Assembly (NCBI GenBank): GCA_000469685.2
Contig: LS997564.1
Coordinates: forward strand, 9,971,591-10,035,590
From: Haemonchus contortus
Taxonomy: Eukaryota > Nematoda > Chromadorea > Rhabditida > Trichostrongylidae
Direction of reading: 5' to 3'
Length of the DNA stretch: 64,000 nucleotides
The notes beneath the pieces were generated by a model. The model was not told where the DNA came from. It did not search any database and saw nothing but the letters and a program-made list of their open reading frames with translations. The stretch's first letter is position 1; each line of letters begins with the position of its first letter. A program made the translations under genes and the position numbers. Positions 46,586 through 58,678 of this stretch are shown here, one piece after another.

Positions 46586-47751
46586 CACTTATTCCTATTT
46601 TCGCTAATGTGTTTCATGGTTTAGTTTTTCTTACTTCCTACATTCCTATGATCCTTTCCGCTTGTTGCCAGCGACTGCAATAGACTACCCTTCTTCTCAT
46701 GGGAATTTCGATGCTTTCAGACCGCCTCATAAGTTTTTTGAAGAATTTTTTGTATCATATTGTTTTTTGAATTATTTTTTTCAATCTTCCACCCCACCCT
46801 TCACAGCGATCTCTCCGATCTGACTGAACTTCTCCGATCGTATTGCTGCGTATTCAATTGTCTTATGCCAACGGAAGAACTCTCTATAAACGTACACTTC
46901 ATTAGCTGGGACATTCTTTCGAATCATACTGTGGAATAGAAAGGGAACATTATATCCTAAAATAAGGAATAGTAAAAACTTACTCAGTGGTTCCTTTCGC
47001 TTCTATCATTCATACGATCGATCTCGTTTTCTGCTAACCCCGAGGCGAATGGGTGTATGAGGGTTGGTAAAATATCTAGGAGATGAAAATGTCTCTCGAA
47101 GAGCTGGAGCCGGAGCTTTTGTATCATTTGTGCTGTGTTTTGAGCAATAGCCTTTTTTAAACGACCAATGAAGCCCACGATTACCTTGGAGTTGGGGAAA
47201 TGCTAGGACCTTCGTGTGGGCAGCTAAAACAGTGGCTGGAGAGTTTGGACCTGTTAATCGTGGTTCACCCTAAATGTTAACCATACCTTCGTACCATAAT
47301 CTTCAAAGCTGGCACACTAAAGATGATTCACACTCGTGCCACTTGTTCCCAACCAAGAGATTCTTGCGAGAAGATTTCTTCCATGTCCATGTCTAGCCAT
47401 TTGAGGCTATAAAATGTTTTCGCTAAGGATATCGATGTGGTCGAGTCGTGATTACGACTGTCTGGATAGCAGCCTAGCAAAGATGAATCGCTTTTCTTAC
47501 ATTCAGTCCAAATTGTCTTCGCAAGCATGTTTTCAGAAGTTCCGCGTATGCCTCCACTTTCACTACGTGCATTATATTTGCATTTTCCATAGAAAACCTT
47601 ACTATGCTACCGCCATTTTATTTCGTTAAAAACTCGCCGAATCGAACCAAATATGGTGTAGAGAGGTTTGAAGGATGCCATCGAGCTTTGACTTCGTTAT
47701 CGTCTCTGAACTACTAACTGTTTCTTTAACTTCAATGTTAATCAAAGGGAT

Positions 47752-48200
47752 AGGTAGAGGTGCTGTAGTGGCAAGTGGCTCGCTGTCACACACGCATGGT
47801 CACTGGTTCGAACCCTTGAAGAAAATAGAAAAAAATAGAGAAAAGCATCTCATTTTCGGAGAGATTGATGACCTTTGCCTTCTACCGTGCTCCTTGGAGT
47901 GATTACCCTCTCCTTTTTCCTTGTTGAGTCATCATGGTCATTCCATCCATAACCGGTTTTGTTTTTCACGCCGAGATATCTCACGAGATCCAGCAGCTGT
48001 GGTTTCATTAAAACTATGCGCAATATCTGCTTAAGCCAACCAAGCCCACTATCCCTTCCTGGGACGATAAAAGCATTGACTCGTACATCGACTGGCCATC
48101 GAAAGTCTTTGTATAGGCCACATAAACATGCAATAAGCCGATTACGATTTTGAATGGAAGCCAAAGCGAGGCCCATCCTTCAGAGGGGATTGATTAACGT
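47752..48200 (+). repeat. tRNA-derived SINE, plus orientation, interrupted by another repeat
   Basis: The head is intact: box A TGCTGTAGTGG at 47761-47771 and box B GGTTCGAACCC at 47805-47815. The body resumes at about 48031 (AAGCCAACCAAGCCCACTAT) and ends near GGGGATTGATTAACG (48200). The ~200 bases between are the block shared with 46285-46435. Confidence 0.78.
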
Positions 48201-48561
48201 CAAAAGACTTTATTCCTTTTTCTCAATCTTTTAATCAAGAAGGACAGAAACAGGGGTGGAAGGGTCCACTAGCTCCAACCATTTACTAAGCTTGCTGTAG
48301 TGTAAATGTTTGATTAAGATGACCTGACGTTAGTCTCCATACCAGAAACCTGCTAGTTCACAAATTCACAGTCCATTTAGCACCCGTTATGAGAAAGCCT
48401 TTTTCATTTGGAGAATATCTACGAAATCCGTATTGCTCTGACCACTTCTGTGATTCCGTGATTAGCATTGACTTCGAAATCCATTCAACTTGACCTTAAT
48501 TTCGGGTAATTTTTAAAACAATTTCAGCGTTTTGTCAATCAGCTGATTTCAATGCAAAATC
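48201..48561. other. Presumed 5' region of the AGMO gene
   Basis: No exon was recognised. The stretch lies just upstream of the proposed first exon and may hold its promoter. Confidence 0.3.
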
Positions 48562-51500
48562 ATGAACGATACATTTTTTGATCTGGATTCAAATGTGACT
48601 ACTATTGGTTACAAACAATTCCTCGATAGGATCTTTTCCAACACATCGCTTGGTCATCGCCTGCGTGAACGGTCTGTATCGCTGCACTGCTTTGATCTTC
48701 ATTTTTTTATGCCCATTTCTTCTAAATATCTTTAAACGTTTTTTCTCTGGCGATACTATTCTTCAAATTTGCATTTTTTTAGATTGACGCTTGTCAACCT
48801 TCGACATGTATTCTATCTGATCTCTCCTTATGAAACAGCTGTAGAAACCCTCGAGGAAGTACCAAACTATAATGTAGAGGTACTACTTTGAAAATTGTTC
48901 TGTTTGGTAAATAGCAATTGAAAGATACCGGTCGAGCGCGTACTGTAAGAGTTGTTGTCATTGAAACTGAAGCGCCGTGTCCGCAAAAGCTAACAACAAC
49001 GCATGCGTGCCGCGGCCGCGTCACGGTTAGTTTGACAGGGGAATACGTCTGGAAATAATGTGTCTCGAGCCAGATTACGTGGGGTCTTTTACGAGACATT
49101 CCTTCTTTGCTCCCGTTGGGGTATAATCATGTTCCTGATGGGGACAAGGTGGACGTGCAATTTCCAGGTCGAGACGCAATCTTCTGGTAGGAATCTGGTG
49201 GCATAGTTGTGCGATTAGCGTCACGCGATGCTCATTCTACCGTAATTCAGCCATCGTATAAAAAAGTCCGCTGGTCGCTGTACCCGTAAGATACCCACAA
49301 CTCTGATGAGTGAACATTATACCCCTCGACCGCAACATTCGAAATTCTGAGCGGAATTTTGTATAATTTACATTGAATTAACGTTCGTTTTATTTAGAAC
49401 TAGTACACATCGATGGTTTTTCTTTAAGTAAAGAATAGGTTGGTGAGTGAGGTGTACAGGTAGTGAATGGGAAACGCAAAGCTGTTCTGATGGAGTAAAG
49501 GTGACACATGTAACGAGATTACAGAATTTCTTCCCCATAACTGAACTCATCATCAGCGCCCTACATATTAGGGTGTCCCAAAAGTTTTGAGAAAATTTCG
49601 GTCATGTATTTCGCAACCATGCTGCGCAAGAAAGCGCCGAGGCAGAGCCACGGAGAAAAGGTCAGTAAGAGGTCACGCTTAGCAGATCATCATAACAAGA
49701 GAACAGTATTGCACTTTATCTTTGGAAGTGAGTTATCAACATTTGAATTATTTTCGACTGACACGACTACAGGCGCCTTCTGCTTCATTACTACCGATCT
49801 GGTCACTCCGCCACTCAAGAGCGGAATGAATTGCAGTCATCGATGGGCAGTACTGCACCATCCCTCGCCACCTGCTATAGGTGGTACGGCCGCTTCTCTA
49901 GAGAGAGTTTCACTTCGACGAAGTGCCACGGAGCGGACGTCCACGTTCCACCAAGACCGAAATTGTCTTAGCCTCCGTCCAAAGCAATCCTTCTCAAAGC
50001 TTGAGAGGAATGGGGAGGACGACTTCTGCTCCCCGTTCCACCACCCACGACATCCTACGCAGACGTCGCTTTCGCGCAGCAATTCTTGCAAATATCCCCC
50101 ACACCGTGACTGAGAGCGAGCGTCAGGTGTGGGTCGATGTGTGTCGGAAGCTACTCGACCGCAAGTGAACGGTGTATTGGACGAGCTTCATCATCGCTCA
50201 GGATGAGAAGTGGGTTCCTTATGATAATCCATACAGGAAGTTGCAGTGGCTACCAATCGTCATAAGGCCAGAAGCCATTGCCAAGCGTGGGGACACGTCG
50301 AAAAGAATACGATCTCGTTCTTCTTATGCTCCGCCGGCTTTTTCTACTATGAGATCCTACCTGAGGGTACTGCTGTGACTGTAAGGGTATTCTGCGAGCA
50401 GCTGCGGGAGATGGTGTCTGGAGCCCCGGTTTCACACCGAATGCAGGGAAAGATTCTGATTTTGATGAGTCACGCTCGATCACATCATGCTAGGGCGACG
50501 GCTGAGGAGCTGGAAAGGCTTGGGATTACCTGGCTGCCCCACCCCCATATTCACCTGATCTTAGTCCTTGTGACTACCATGCTTTCAGAAGCCTGGAGGC
50601 CTACACGAAAGGGGAAAAATTCAACAATCGTCAGGAGGTCAAACATGCAGTGAATGAATGGATCGCTTCACGCCCTTCTTCTTTCTGGATGAATGGCATC
50701 AGTGCTCTGCCCAGTCGATGGAGGGACGTCGTGGCTAAAGAGGGCCACTATCTCGATTACTGATCTCACCTTTTTGTTGTAGTATTTTTGTGTTGAACAA
50801 ACCAGATAAATTTTCTCAAAACTTTTGGGACACCCTAATACCATCCATCGCTTCACATCAGTGCAGAAATTCCAACCAGCTTATATGTCCGAAACCTGAC
50901 AAGGGAGGAAATGCCTCTGCTACTATGTTCCCGGAATCTTTTCGCAAATTCATATCACAGATTCGAGATCAGCACTTGAAAACACTTACGGAGTAGAGCA
51001 TTTATAGAGGAAACACTTTCCAAATTCCGTTTCTTTATATCCTATTGTAACTTTCTTCCTATGAGGTCTAAGATTGATCATGTTCAGGTATCAACGTGGT
51101 GGCTGGTGTTCATTGTTACTGAGTTCCTTATACTGCAATTCTCGGGTCATCGTGAACGCTTTGCTCTCAATGACTCAATTACTTCAATATGTGCAGGAAT
51201 GCTTAGCCAGTGCTTCAAGTAAGTCTATTTTGATCCAATTCAGATTTTTTAGAGCGAACAGCTTTAATGACATTTTTGGGAATCGTACTGAGTGAGATTG
51301 CTTGCTTGATTGCTGCAAAAAAAGAGATCTCTTCAAAAATTAAATCTTTACGGCCTCATCTTCTTTACGCTGTTTTATTATCGCATCCGACTCTCACTCC
51401 CACTGTAGGTAGTCATCCACATAGAACTGCCGGCTGTTCCCTGGCTCTAGTTTGTATTGGAGGGTTGGAGGCATACTATACAACTAGTGGCTGCACAGTA

Positions 51501-54500
51501 GAAGATAAAAGGATGAAGTTTTCGGAGTCAGTCAGTCTCGCTTACGGGATGCGCCCTGCATTCGACTTCTATTAAGAATCGTCGTGGCGTTTTTGAACCT
51601 GTATGAAGCCTATACAAAGAATTGCGGTAGCTGGCCAATTTGTGACTCAATGCTTTTATCCTCCCACACGAACTGGTACCACTGAATCGACCCGGGAGGG
51701 ATAGGTGTGGTTGACCTGGGCAAGTATCGAGAGGGAGTCAGTCCTGGAGAATGCCTGTGTGATAGTGTGCCCCTTGTCACCACACCACTTCTTTGATGGT
51801 ATGATATGATTGGGAAAATTGAATGGCATCAGATGGATTCGTTCTCTCGTTTTCTGGGATCACCACATAATCCCTTTTCCATATTGCTGTCTCCGTTTAC
51901 CATTTCCAATGTTCCGTCATTGTTTTATATTCTAGTTTTTCCCTTTTTCCTCACCATCGATTTTTTCGATTTTAATGCACACCCATTCAATTGAATAATA
52001 TTAATTTTTGAGTTGAAGACACCCTTGCATACATTTTATGAGCGCTGGAAAGTGGTGGTGCTTTTGTGCTGGAAAGAATCCCTCACTCAAGAGAAGGAAT
52101 CTTGAGGATCGTGATTCAGGCTTCCCATTAGTATACTCTCAGTGGTGTTAGAGCCCGGAGACCTAGGCTAAATGCAGGAGGTGAAATTTTGAACTAGTGG
52201 GTAATTATGTTTTTTTAGTTTTGTTTTTTATAGTTTTTTCGATAGTTTCTGTGCCTTTCAAGAGTATACCTATCACATCTCATCTGCAACCACCTTATTC
52301 TTGCACTGGAACTTCCTTTTCGAAGACTCAGCTATTGCCTTCAATTTTGATATCTTTTCCTGCTCACTCCGCCGAACTGATATCTCACCCTCTAGAAGAT
52401 TAGTGATCTCGGCAGTACAGTACCCTATCAGACCAGTTCCCTTTAGTGGAATTTCTCTGATTTATTACCTTTGTTTCCATCGCTGGTTGTTCGATCGCGT
52501 GGTTACGAAATCCCTACATCCGCGAAAAAGTTTTCGAGAACTGGAGGAGGATCGAACTTTTTGAGAGCTATTTATGTATCTTGATCATTCGTTTCATCTG
52601 CATGGGATGCAAGATTATCTGCAAAGTAACATTTGGGTGACTAAACTTCTGGTAGAGAAGGCTATGGGCACTGTCCCATCCCTGCTTCCCCCTATTCCCT
52701 GAAACCGCATGAATATTCGTATGCCAGGTCTAGGTATACATCCTTCCCAGGCTAGTCCGGATTTGCAGACTGGACTCGTGTTTTATCATGTCGTTTTGTT
52801 TTTCATTTACAATTTTGATTTGCCTCCGATTTTTTCAATTTCTAATGCAGAAGGGCAAAGACGATGATATACTATTGGATTCAAAAGGCTAGATTTATCT
52901 GGGGATCCCTAGGCATAATCAATCCTTTCTGCATTTCCTACAAGAAAAAGTGCTTTATGCATCACAAGCACTTGTGTTTTTTTTTAGATTCGGCGGACGA
53001 ACTGTGGCAATCTTTCTTTATGTGCTTATTTGGAATAACTTCCGGCTCATGGAACTCCCATGGGATTCCCCGTGGACATGGATTCTGTGCCTAATCTTTC
53101 AGGATCTGATGTACTACTGCGGCCATCGAGCTGTCCATGGTCAGCTTATTTTTTTATTTTAATGATTTCCATTTTGCTTTCAATTCGTGCTTAGTGATGC
53201 CTAAGTAACAGAACGCTAAGTAAACCTACTTGGAACTTTTGTACTCTTCCTACTTTTTTATTTATTTTCTACTTCTCAGCTGCTAACATTTATTTCAGTC
53301 TCTGAGCTTGACTGTTCAATGTCTTTGATTATTTCTTGGGATTGACCCCAAAGTATCCATCTAGGGGTGTTTCATTTCAGAAGCAGGATTCTTCTGGGGA
53401 CTTCATACTATCCACCACAGCTCGGAGTACTACAACCTTTCAACCGCCCTCCGACAGGCTGCTTTTCAAGATGCAGGTCTCGCTATTTACGATGTTTTGC
53501 AGGTGCGTCCATTAAATCCGTTTTCCTTTCTTCGGGTCAGCTATGGCTCGCCATAAGGACGAGTCAAGCCAAACTTGAGTAGAGCTCTGGTCAATGGGGA
53601 GAGCCTGACGACGCGTGGCGTCTAGATGTGAGGCCCTCCCTCCTTGTTAATGTTGTGCATCTGCACGGTGGCTAGTTCGCAGCGGTCGTTTTAAGAAAGA
53701 GCCAAAAATGGTTATTCCTCAGTACTTTCATTCCTATTCACTCTTCTCAACCGAATACATACAGCCTTTTCCTTTGCAGTATTGTCCCGGTCAGCTATTC
53801 TGTCTATGTTGGGCTACCTCGTGGAAAAAGGTTCCTGCTGCCTGAGACAACTTAATGGGACTGACTCAACATACTGGGATTCCAATACATCCACCCACCG
53901 TATAATAACTTGAAAGGGAACGAGGTTGAACCCTGTGTGGATTCTTAATTAAAAGTGAAATTAAAACAGATGCAGAAATAAGTAGAGTTAAAAGGAAACA
54001 TCTCCAGACCTCTATGTAGTTGTGCAGAGATTTATCTGAACAGAGCATTCTTGCAACCAAGACGTCTTTTTTTTTCAGGCTTTCTTCATACCACCGCCGA
54101 TATTTCTGGTGCATCGTTACTTTAGTGAAATTCTTCAATTTGTCATGCATACCAGTGTAAGTCTTCGTTTGCTGAAAATATGGATATGTAGAATAGCACG
54201 TAGAGTGTTGGAGAGGAAAATGTTCTGTCCACGATATAAGGTTCTGAGCGTTGAGCGTTAAGCGTGCGCTCTGTTGACAATGCCGGTCGTCGATCGATAT
54301 CGCGCGGTTCAGCGGTGAATAGTTTCCTGATCAAATTAATTGACTAAGTTATCCACTTTTTCTCAATTTTGTTTTTCGTTGAAGATTCGATAATTTCTTC
54401 TTTGATTACACTGATGCAAGTGATAAAAGTATATTATTATGAAAAACTTTATGTAGTTCTGCTCGGGAAATAACATACCCCAGCGCAAAGACTCGTTTTA

Positions 54501-57500
54501 ATTCAGACTACCTTTCAGCTAGTGGGTGATCTTGGGCCATTGGGGATCGTCTTCAACACACCTTCCCATCATCGAGTACATCATGGACGAAATCCTTATT
54601 GCATTGATAAGAACTATGGTGGAGTGTTTATCATCTGGGATAAGGTAAGTTTCTCGTCACAGAATAAGGAGGAAAGAATTGTACTTAACATGTGAACACT
54701 AAGCGAGAGGTCGCGTTGCGTTTCCCTTGGCAGATATGTACATGGGCGAACAAACTGCTTCGCAGAGCGACAGTTCTTCAAGGCTTAGAGAACATTCTTT
54801 TATTTTTGTGCTTTTCAATGAAGTTTCTCGTTTCCTCAGTTTTCTTCTATATCACAACTTCTGGGCCCAGAGGCATATCGAATTCATAGCGCCATTTTGT
54901 GACTTTTGTTTCCCACCTCAATTCACCGTTCCTTCAACTCCATCAGAGGTTTCTATTTTGTCAATGGCATGAGCGAAATACACATTTGTTTAAGCTGGGA
55001 TATGTTTCGCGCGTATCACCATAAAGACTACCCAAAGTCATCAGGCACGCATCGCGACCGCACGCTCATTTTCCACATTATGTGCCCACGTTTCAGCGCC
55101 TTGCCTTTTTTTTTGCATACTTGTAATCTTTGATATTTCATGGAAATTCAGATTATCGTAAGCTCGTTCCATAATGAACCTCTTCTGATAAATTTAGATA
55201 ATCGCATATCATATTTAGTAATCATAACATCGACTATTTCTACTCATTCAGATGTTCGGAACATTCGAGGCCGAACGAAAAGACGATCCACCGATATATG
55301 GACTAGTGCATAACGAAAATACTTTCGATCAAATCTATCTACAGGTGATGAACCTTTTGCCGTTATGCTTCGAGAATGAAGGCTCTGTTGATCGTCCAAA
55401 AATGTGATCTAATGACGGAACCGCTGCCTCACCTAACGGTTGCCGTATTTTTACCCGGACAGAAAAAAGAGCCGAAGAGTAGAGCTGATAGTAAGCGAGC
55501 AAGTTGACGGGGTCACTTACGTGTGCCCACACCCCTCCCCCCTCTCCCTCCACTCTTCCCCTCCCCTTGCCTTCCTCCAACCCTGCCATGAACAAGAATT
55601 GAATGAAGTGCTGGTGGAGAACCTTGCAAGTGAGCCCTATTTTTGAAGCTTCATTTTCTTTCTATCAGAAACGCTAGGACCATACTCTAAGCAGGAGATG
55701 CAGGAGTGAGGCATCCCTTCCTAATGTACATTTCGATCTAGTTCGATCGCAAATAAGGTCCCTTCCGGGCTAACCAAGTCTTCCATTCAACGAGCGTCGT
55801 TGAGATACTACAAACATAGTCTTATACATGAGGTACCTTAAATAGTAATCCTGTAGCACAAAATTGTTTCTAGCGGCACTAGAACTCCGCGTGGAAGCGT
55901 GTGTTAGTGGGAAAGGTCGGTCTAGACACATCTTTCCAGAAAAATGCCATCTATACCATTTTTTAAAAAACCCCGTTTTATTTTGGTTCCTTTTTGCTGT
56001 ATTGAACATTTATTTCGAAAAATCTATTGAAAACTATTGAATACAATATTGGTTTATTTAGTTACATGTGCTATGGGATATGCTGATTTTCAAGGGACAA
56101 ATGAAGAATGAAAAAGGCGAACCGATCTTCCCAGGAACTCTCAACAAGGTAAAACTATTTTGACTACTTACTGCCATTATTTTGTTTCATAGGGAGGAAT
56201 GGTGTAAAGGCAAGGGGCGCACTAGCACAAATGCATGGTCAGGAGTTTGGCTCTTTATATCCGCCTGGGCCAACCAAGCCTTCCATCCCACCCGGGCAAC
56301 TTAATTGGAACCAGGCTCCTCTGAGAGGATAAAACGCTGGACTGTATATCGGCTGGCCACACCAAGTCATTGTATGGGCCATAGGCGCATTCAATACGCT
56401 GCTACGATTCTGATTTAGGTTAAATACGTGGCGTATTTTTTAGAGGGGATTGATTAATGCTGAAAAAGGTTTCGCAGGCTACCATTCGCTCTATTCATAG
56501 GAGCTTACTTAATTCATAGGAGCTCACTCCTTGATATTTTCTGAACGTTCTGAAGTTTTATTGGGAGGTGACCGTCACTACCGCGAAATCACTGCCGCAT
56601 GCCATGGGAAAAACGACCACCCACGGCTTCCCCTTCTACCTACACATTTTCTAATGTCATACTGACTTCAGTGAGATGCTCCTTGATCACATCTTTCCAC
56701 CAGTTTTTTGAGGCTCGCCGTGGTGCTTTCCTTGGGTTTGAAACTCAACTACCTTCACATGGAGTAATACTGAGTGGGTGGGTATTATGTAGAATCAAAT
56801 GAGGGGATTTCCCTTGAAGTGATGCTCTCAAGGGTAGGATGGACAAGCAATTCCACCTTGTCCAGCCTGACCTAGACCCAATTCCTACCCCGCCCTGAAT
56901 CTAATCCCTCTTTTCCGACAGGTTAAAGCAGCACTTTACCCTCCTGGATGGTACCCAGGAGTTCCTGTGCGACGCTTTTTTCACTGGATGAGCCTTGTTG
57001 ACACGGCACATGGAGTTCCTGAGGTACGTCAGGGTTACTCCTTACCAATGATTGTGTTTACGTACTGTATTTCAGCCTGAAAAGCCCATTGTCAGATACA
57101 ACCCGCCCTTGGACGTTTGGTTGAAGCTCTACATAATCGGGCACTTCACACTGCTATTAGCAATATTTCTTCACTTCGAATATGATCGAAATAATTTGGA
57201 TTACATCAATTTCACTTTGAAAATCGCATTTTTCCTAGTCACAATGCAGACTTTTGGTGCATTCTTCGATAAGAGGTACGGTCACCAAGGCATTGTGTGA
57301 ATGTGAGCGTGAGAGCGTTATAGTGGAAGTGTTTTCACGCCGTTGGCATCGCCTAGCTACGGATTCTCCATGAATTTAGGTGGTACGCACCGTCACTGGA
57401 GATTTCTCGTTGTATAGGAGTACTGACATTCTATGCCTTCTTGATCTTGGATAAGATCGGTGCTGGACCTCACAGAATATTCCTGATAACAGTTTTCGGC

Positions 57501-57880
57501 ATGTCCGCATTACTTTGGATCGGATACTGTATTCAAGAGGTTTGCTTCCGCAATTTACTTATAAATATCGTTGCCAGCACACGACAACATAAGTATATCG
57601 TACCCCAAAAGTCTTAAAAGACTGTTAAAAGTAGGGCGGAAAATTCCCAAGGATATTTATATTTCCAGAAAATAAACTCGAGACGAAGAGTCAGCGCCAC
57701 TAACGATGGTAAAAAGACGGCCATATCGGTTAGCAAAGTCTTTCAGTTAAATTCATAAAATTACAAAATATGAAACTTACAAATCTATTCCAGATCATAT
57801 CCAAAACCATTACGTCAGATGAAGCAACCGTTCCACCAGCAGTGCCACCCTCTTCTAATGCCATCCACTCACGGTTATGA
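48562..57880 (+). CDS. agmo-1: Alkylglycerol monooxygenase (AGMO), fatty acid hydroxylase superfamily
   Basis: Exons: 48562-48671 (proposed, weak donor), 48783-48879, 51088-51218, 52988-53139, 53381-53502, 54079-54156, 54519-54644, 55252-55344, 56062-56148, 56922-57023, 57076-57275, 57380-57539, 57794-57880 (stop TGA). All junctions are in phase, giving about 514 residues against 445 in the human enzyme. The eight-His di-iron ligands are present: HRAVHE (159-164), HTIHH (172-176) and HHRVHH (247-252). Other family marks are SPYETAVETLEEVP, LPWDSPWTW, ALRQAAFQD and PSHHRVHHGRNPYCIDKNYGG. Hydrophobic segments before and after the His core, such as LLLAIFLHF and the last exons, fit an ER multi-pass protein. 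The enzyme cleaves the ether bond of alkylglycerols with O2 and tetrahydrobiopterin, giving glycerol and a fatty aldehyde. In C. elegans the orthologue affects cuticle properties. Only exon 1 and the start are uncertain. Confidence 0.93.
49568..50838 (+). mobile_element. Mariner transposon, 1271 bp, transposase decayed, in AGMO intron
   Basis: Inverted termini TTAGGGTGTCCCAAAAGTTT, with TA on both sides (49566-49567, 50839-50840). The interior on the plus strand encodes a mariner transposase broken by several frameshifts and stops: DEKWVPYDNPYRK around the second catalytic Asp region, RATAEELERLGIT, and the C-terminal RPSSFWMNGISALPSRWRDV and VAKEGHYLDY before a stop. The YSPDLAP-type third motif is damaged. 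It sits between AGMO exons 48783-48879 and 51088-51218. Confidence 0.88.
49900..50763 (+). pseudogene. Mariner transposase remnant
   Basis: DDE-type transposase reading frame spread over at least three frames inside the 49568-50838 element. Recognisable pieces are ILRRRRFRAAILANIP (HTH/linker region), DEKWVPYDNPYRK, LPEGTAVTVR and the C-terminal NEWIASRPSSFWMNGIS. The final stop is at about 50761. Frameshifts make it inactive. Confidence 0.8.
51526..51795 (-). repeat. tRNA-derived SINE, minus orientation, in AGMO intron
   Basis: Body from CAGTCTCGCTTACGGGATGC through CCTCCCACACGAACTGGTAC to a degraded head ending in CACCACACCAC (box A, minus strand). Box B is mutated. Antisense to AGMO. Confidence 0.72.
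56195..56465 (+). repeat. tRNA-derived SINE, plus orientation, in AGMO intron
   Basis: Degraded head (GGAATGGTGTAAAGGCAAGG), then TATCCGCCTGGGCCAACCAA, CATCCCACCCGGGCAAC, TATCGGCTGGCCACACCAAG and the GAGGGGATTGATTAA end. Sense to AGMO, between exons 56062-56148 and 56922-57023. Confidence 0.78.
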
Positions 57881-58678
57881 AGGCGCGCTCGCTGGCTAAT
57901 TCGGCAGATTGTAGTACAGAATTGTAATTGTATTTGTATCATATATGAAAAAAAACTATTTATTAGATTAGAACTAAAAGTACTTCCGTATAGAAATGGA
58001 GGAGGTTACAAACCTAATAGAGTAGGATTCTCAAAAAACCTAGGTATACCTCAGAGAATTGCGACATAAAAATCAAAACTATATACATATAAAGAACGAT
58101 AATCCTCATTCCTTCCACGCTGTAGACAAATTTTCGAGTGAAGTGAGCGAGAAAGCAGGCTCGGCTGCGTCTTCAAAATACCAATGGCCATCCTGTACTG
58201 AGGCGTGAGGCTCCCCAACCTACTGTTTACAGAGATAGAGTATGTGGTTATAGAAAACAAGCACTGCTTCGAAAGTAATGGAAAACGGTTCATATCACGC
58301 GCCCAGTTGATATTGGCATCATCTCGATGACAAACGCAGGCTCTATGAATTAGTTCAAAAGAGTGTATCATTAATCGCGTGACAAAATGCTTGCGGAGCC
58401 AAATTGGCAACTCCCATTGTCCTGCTCAGGCGTACACTTCAACCACAGCGTTAAAGAAATGATAAGTCAAAAAAAAGTAAAGAAACAATGATCTGACTCA
58501 ATACATTCAGATGAAAGGGAATGATTACAGGAGTATCTCAATAAATCGAGTACAGAAAAAATTCAATTAAAAAAAACCGATGATACACAAAAGAAATACT
58601 TCATGCTGTTAAAAAAAAACCTCGCGAGGACCAATGCCTGACAAAGTCCAAAGTAAAAATACTGGAAGCAGCAAGAAT
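57881..58678. other. Convergent 3' region between AGMO and the SR-type gene
   Basis: The two genes point toward each other. About 800 bases hold both 3' UTRs. No clear AATAAA signal was seen for either. A 119-codon minus frame (58051-58410) shows no motif. Confidence 0.4.

Larger units (their letters stand above)
44324..47751. other. Unassigned, repeat-rich region
   Basis: No gene was supported over 3.4 kb. Contains a worn mariner end, related ~100-bp blocks and a 59-nt hairpin (separate entries). Plus frames at 45850-46167 and 46243-46683 overlap these repeats and show no motif. Confidence 0.35.

Noticed and set aside
55755..55840. Possible SINE fragment (GGGCTAACCAAGTCTTCCATT)
   Set aside because: Only about 25 bases match the family body; too short to call.
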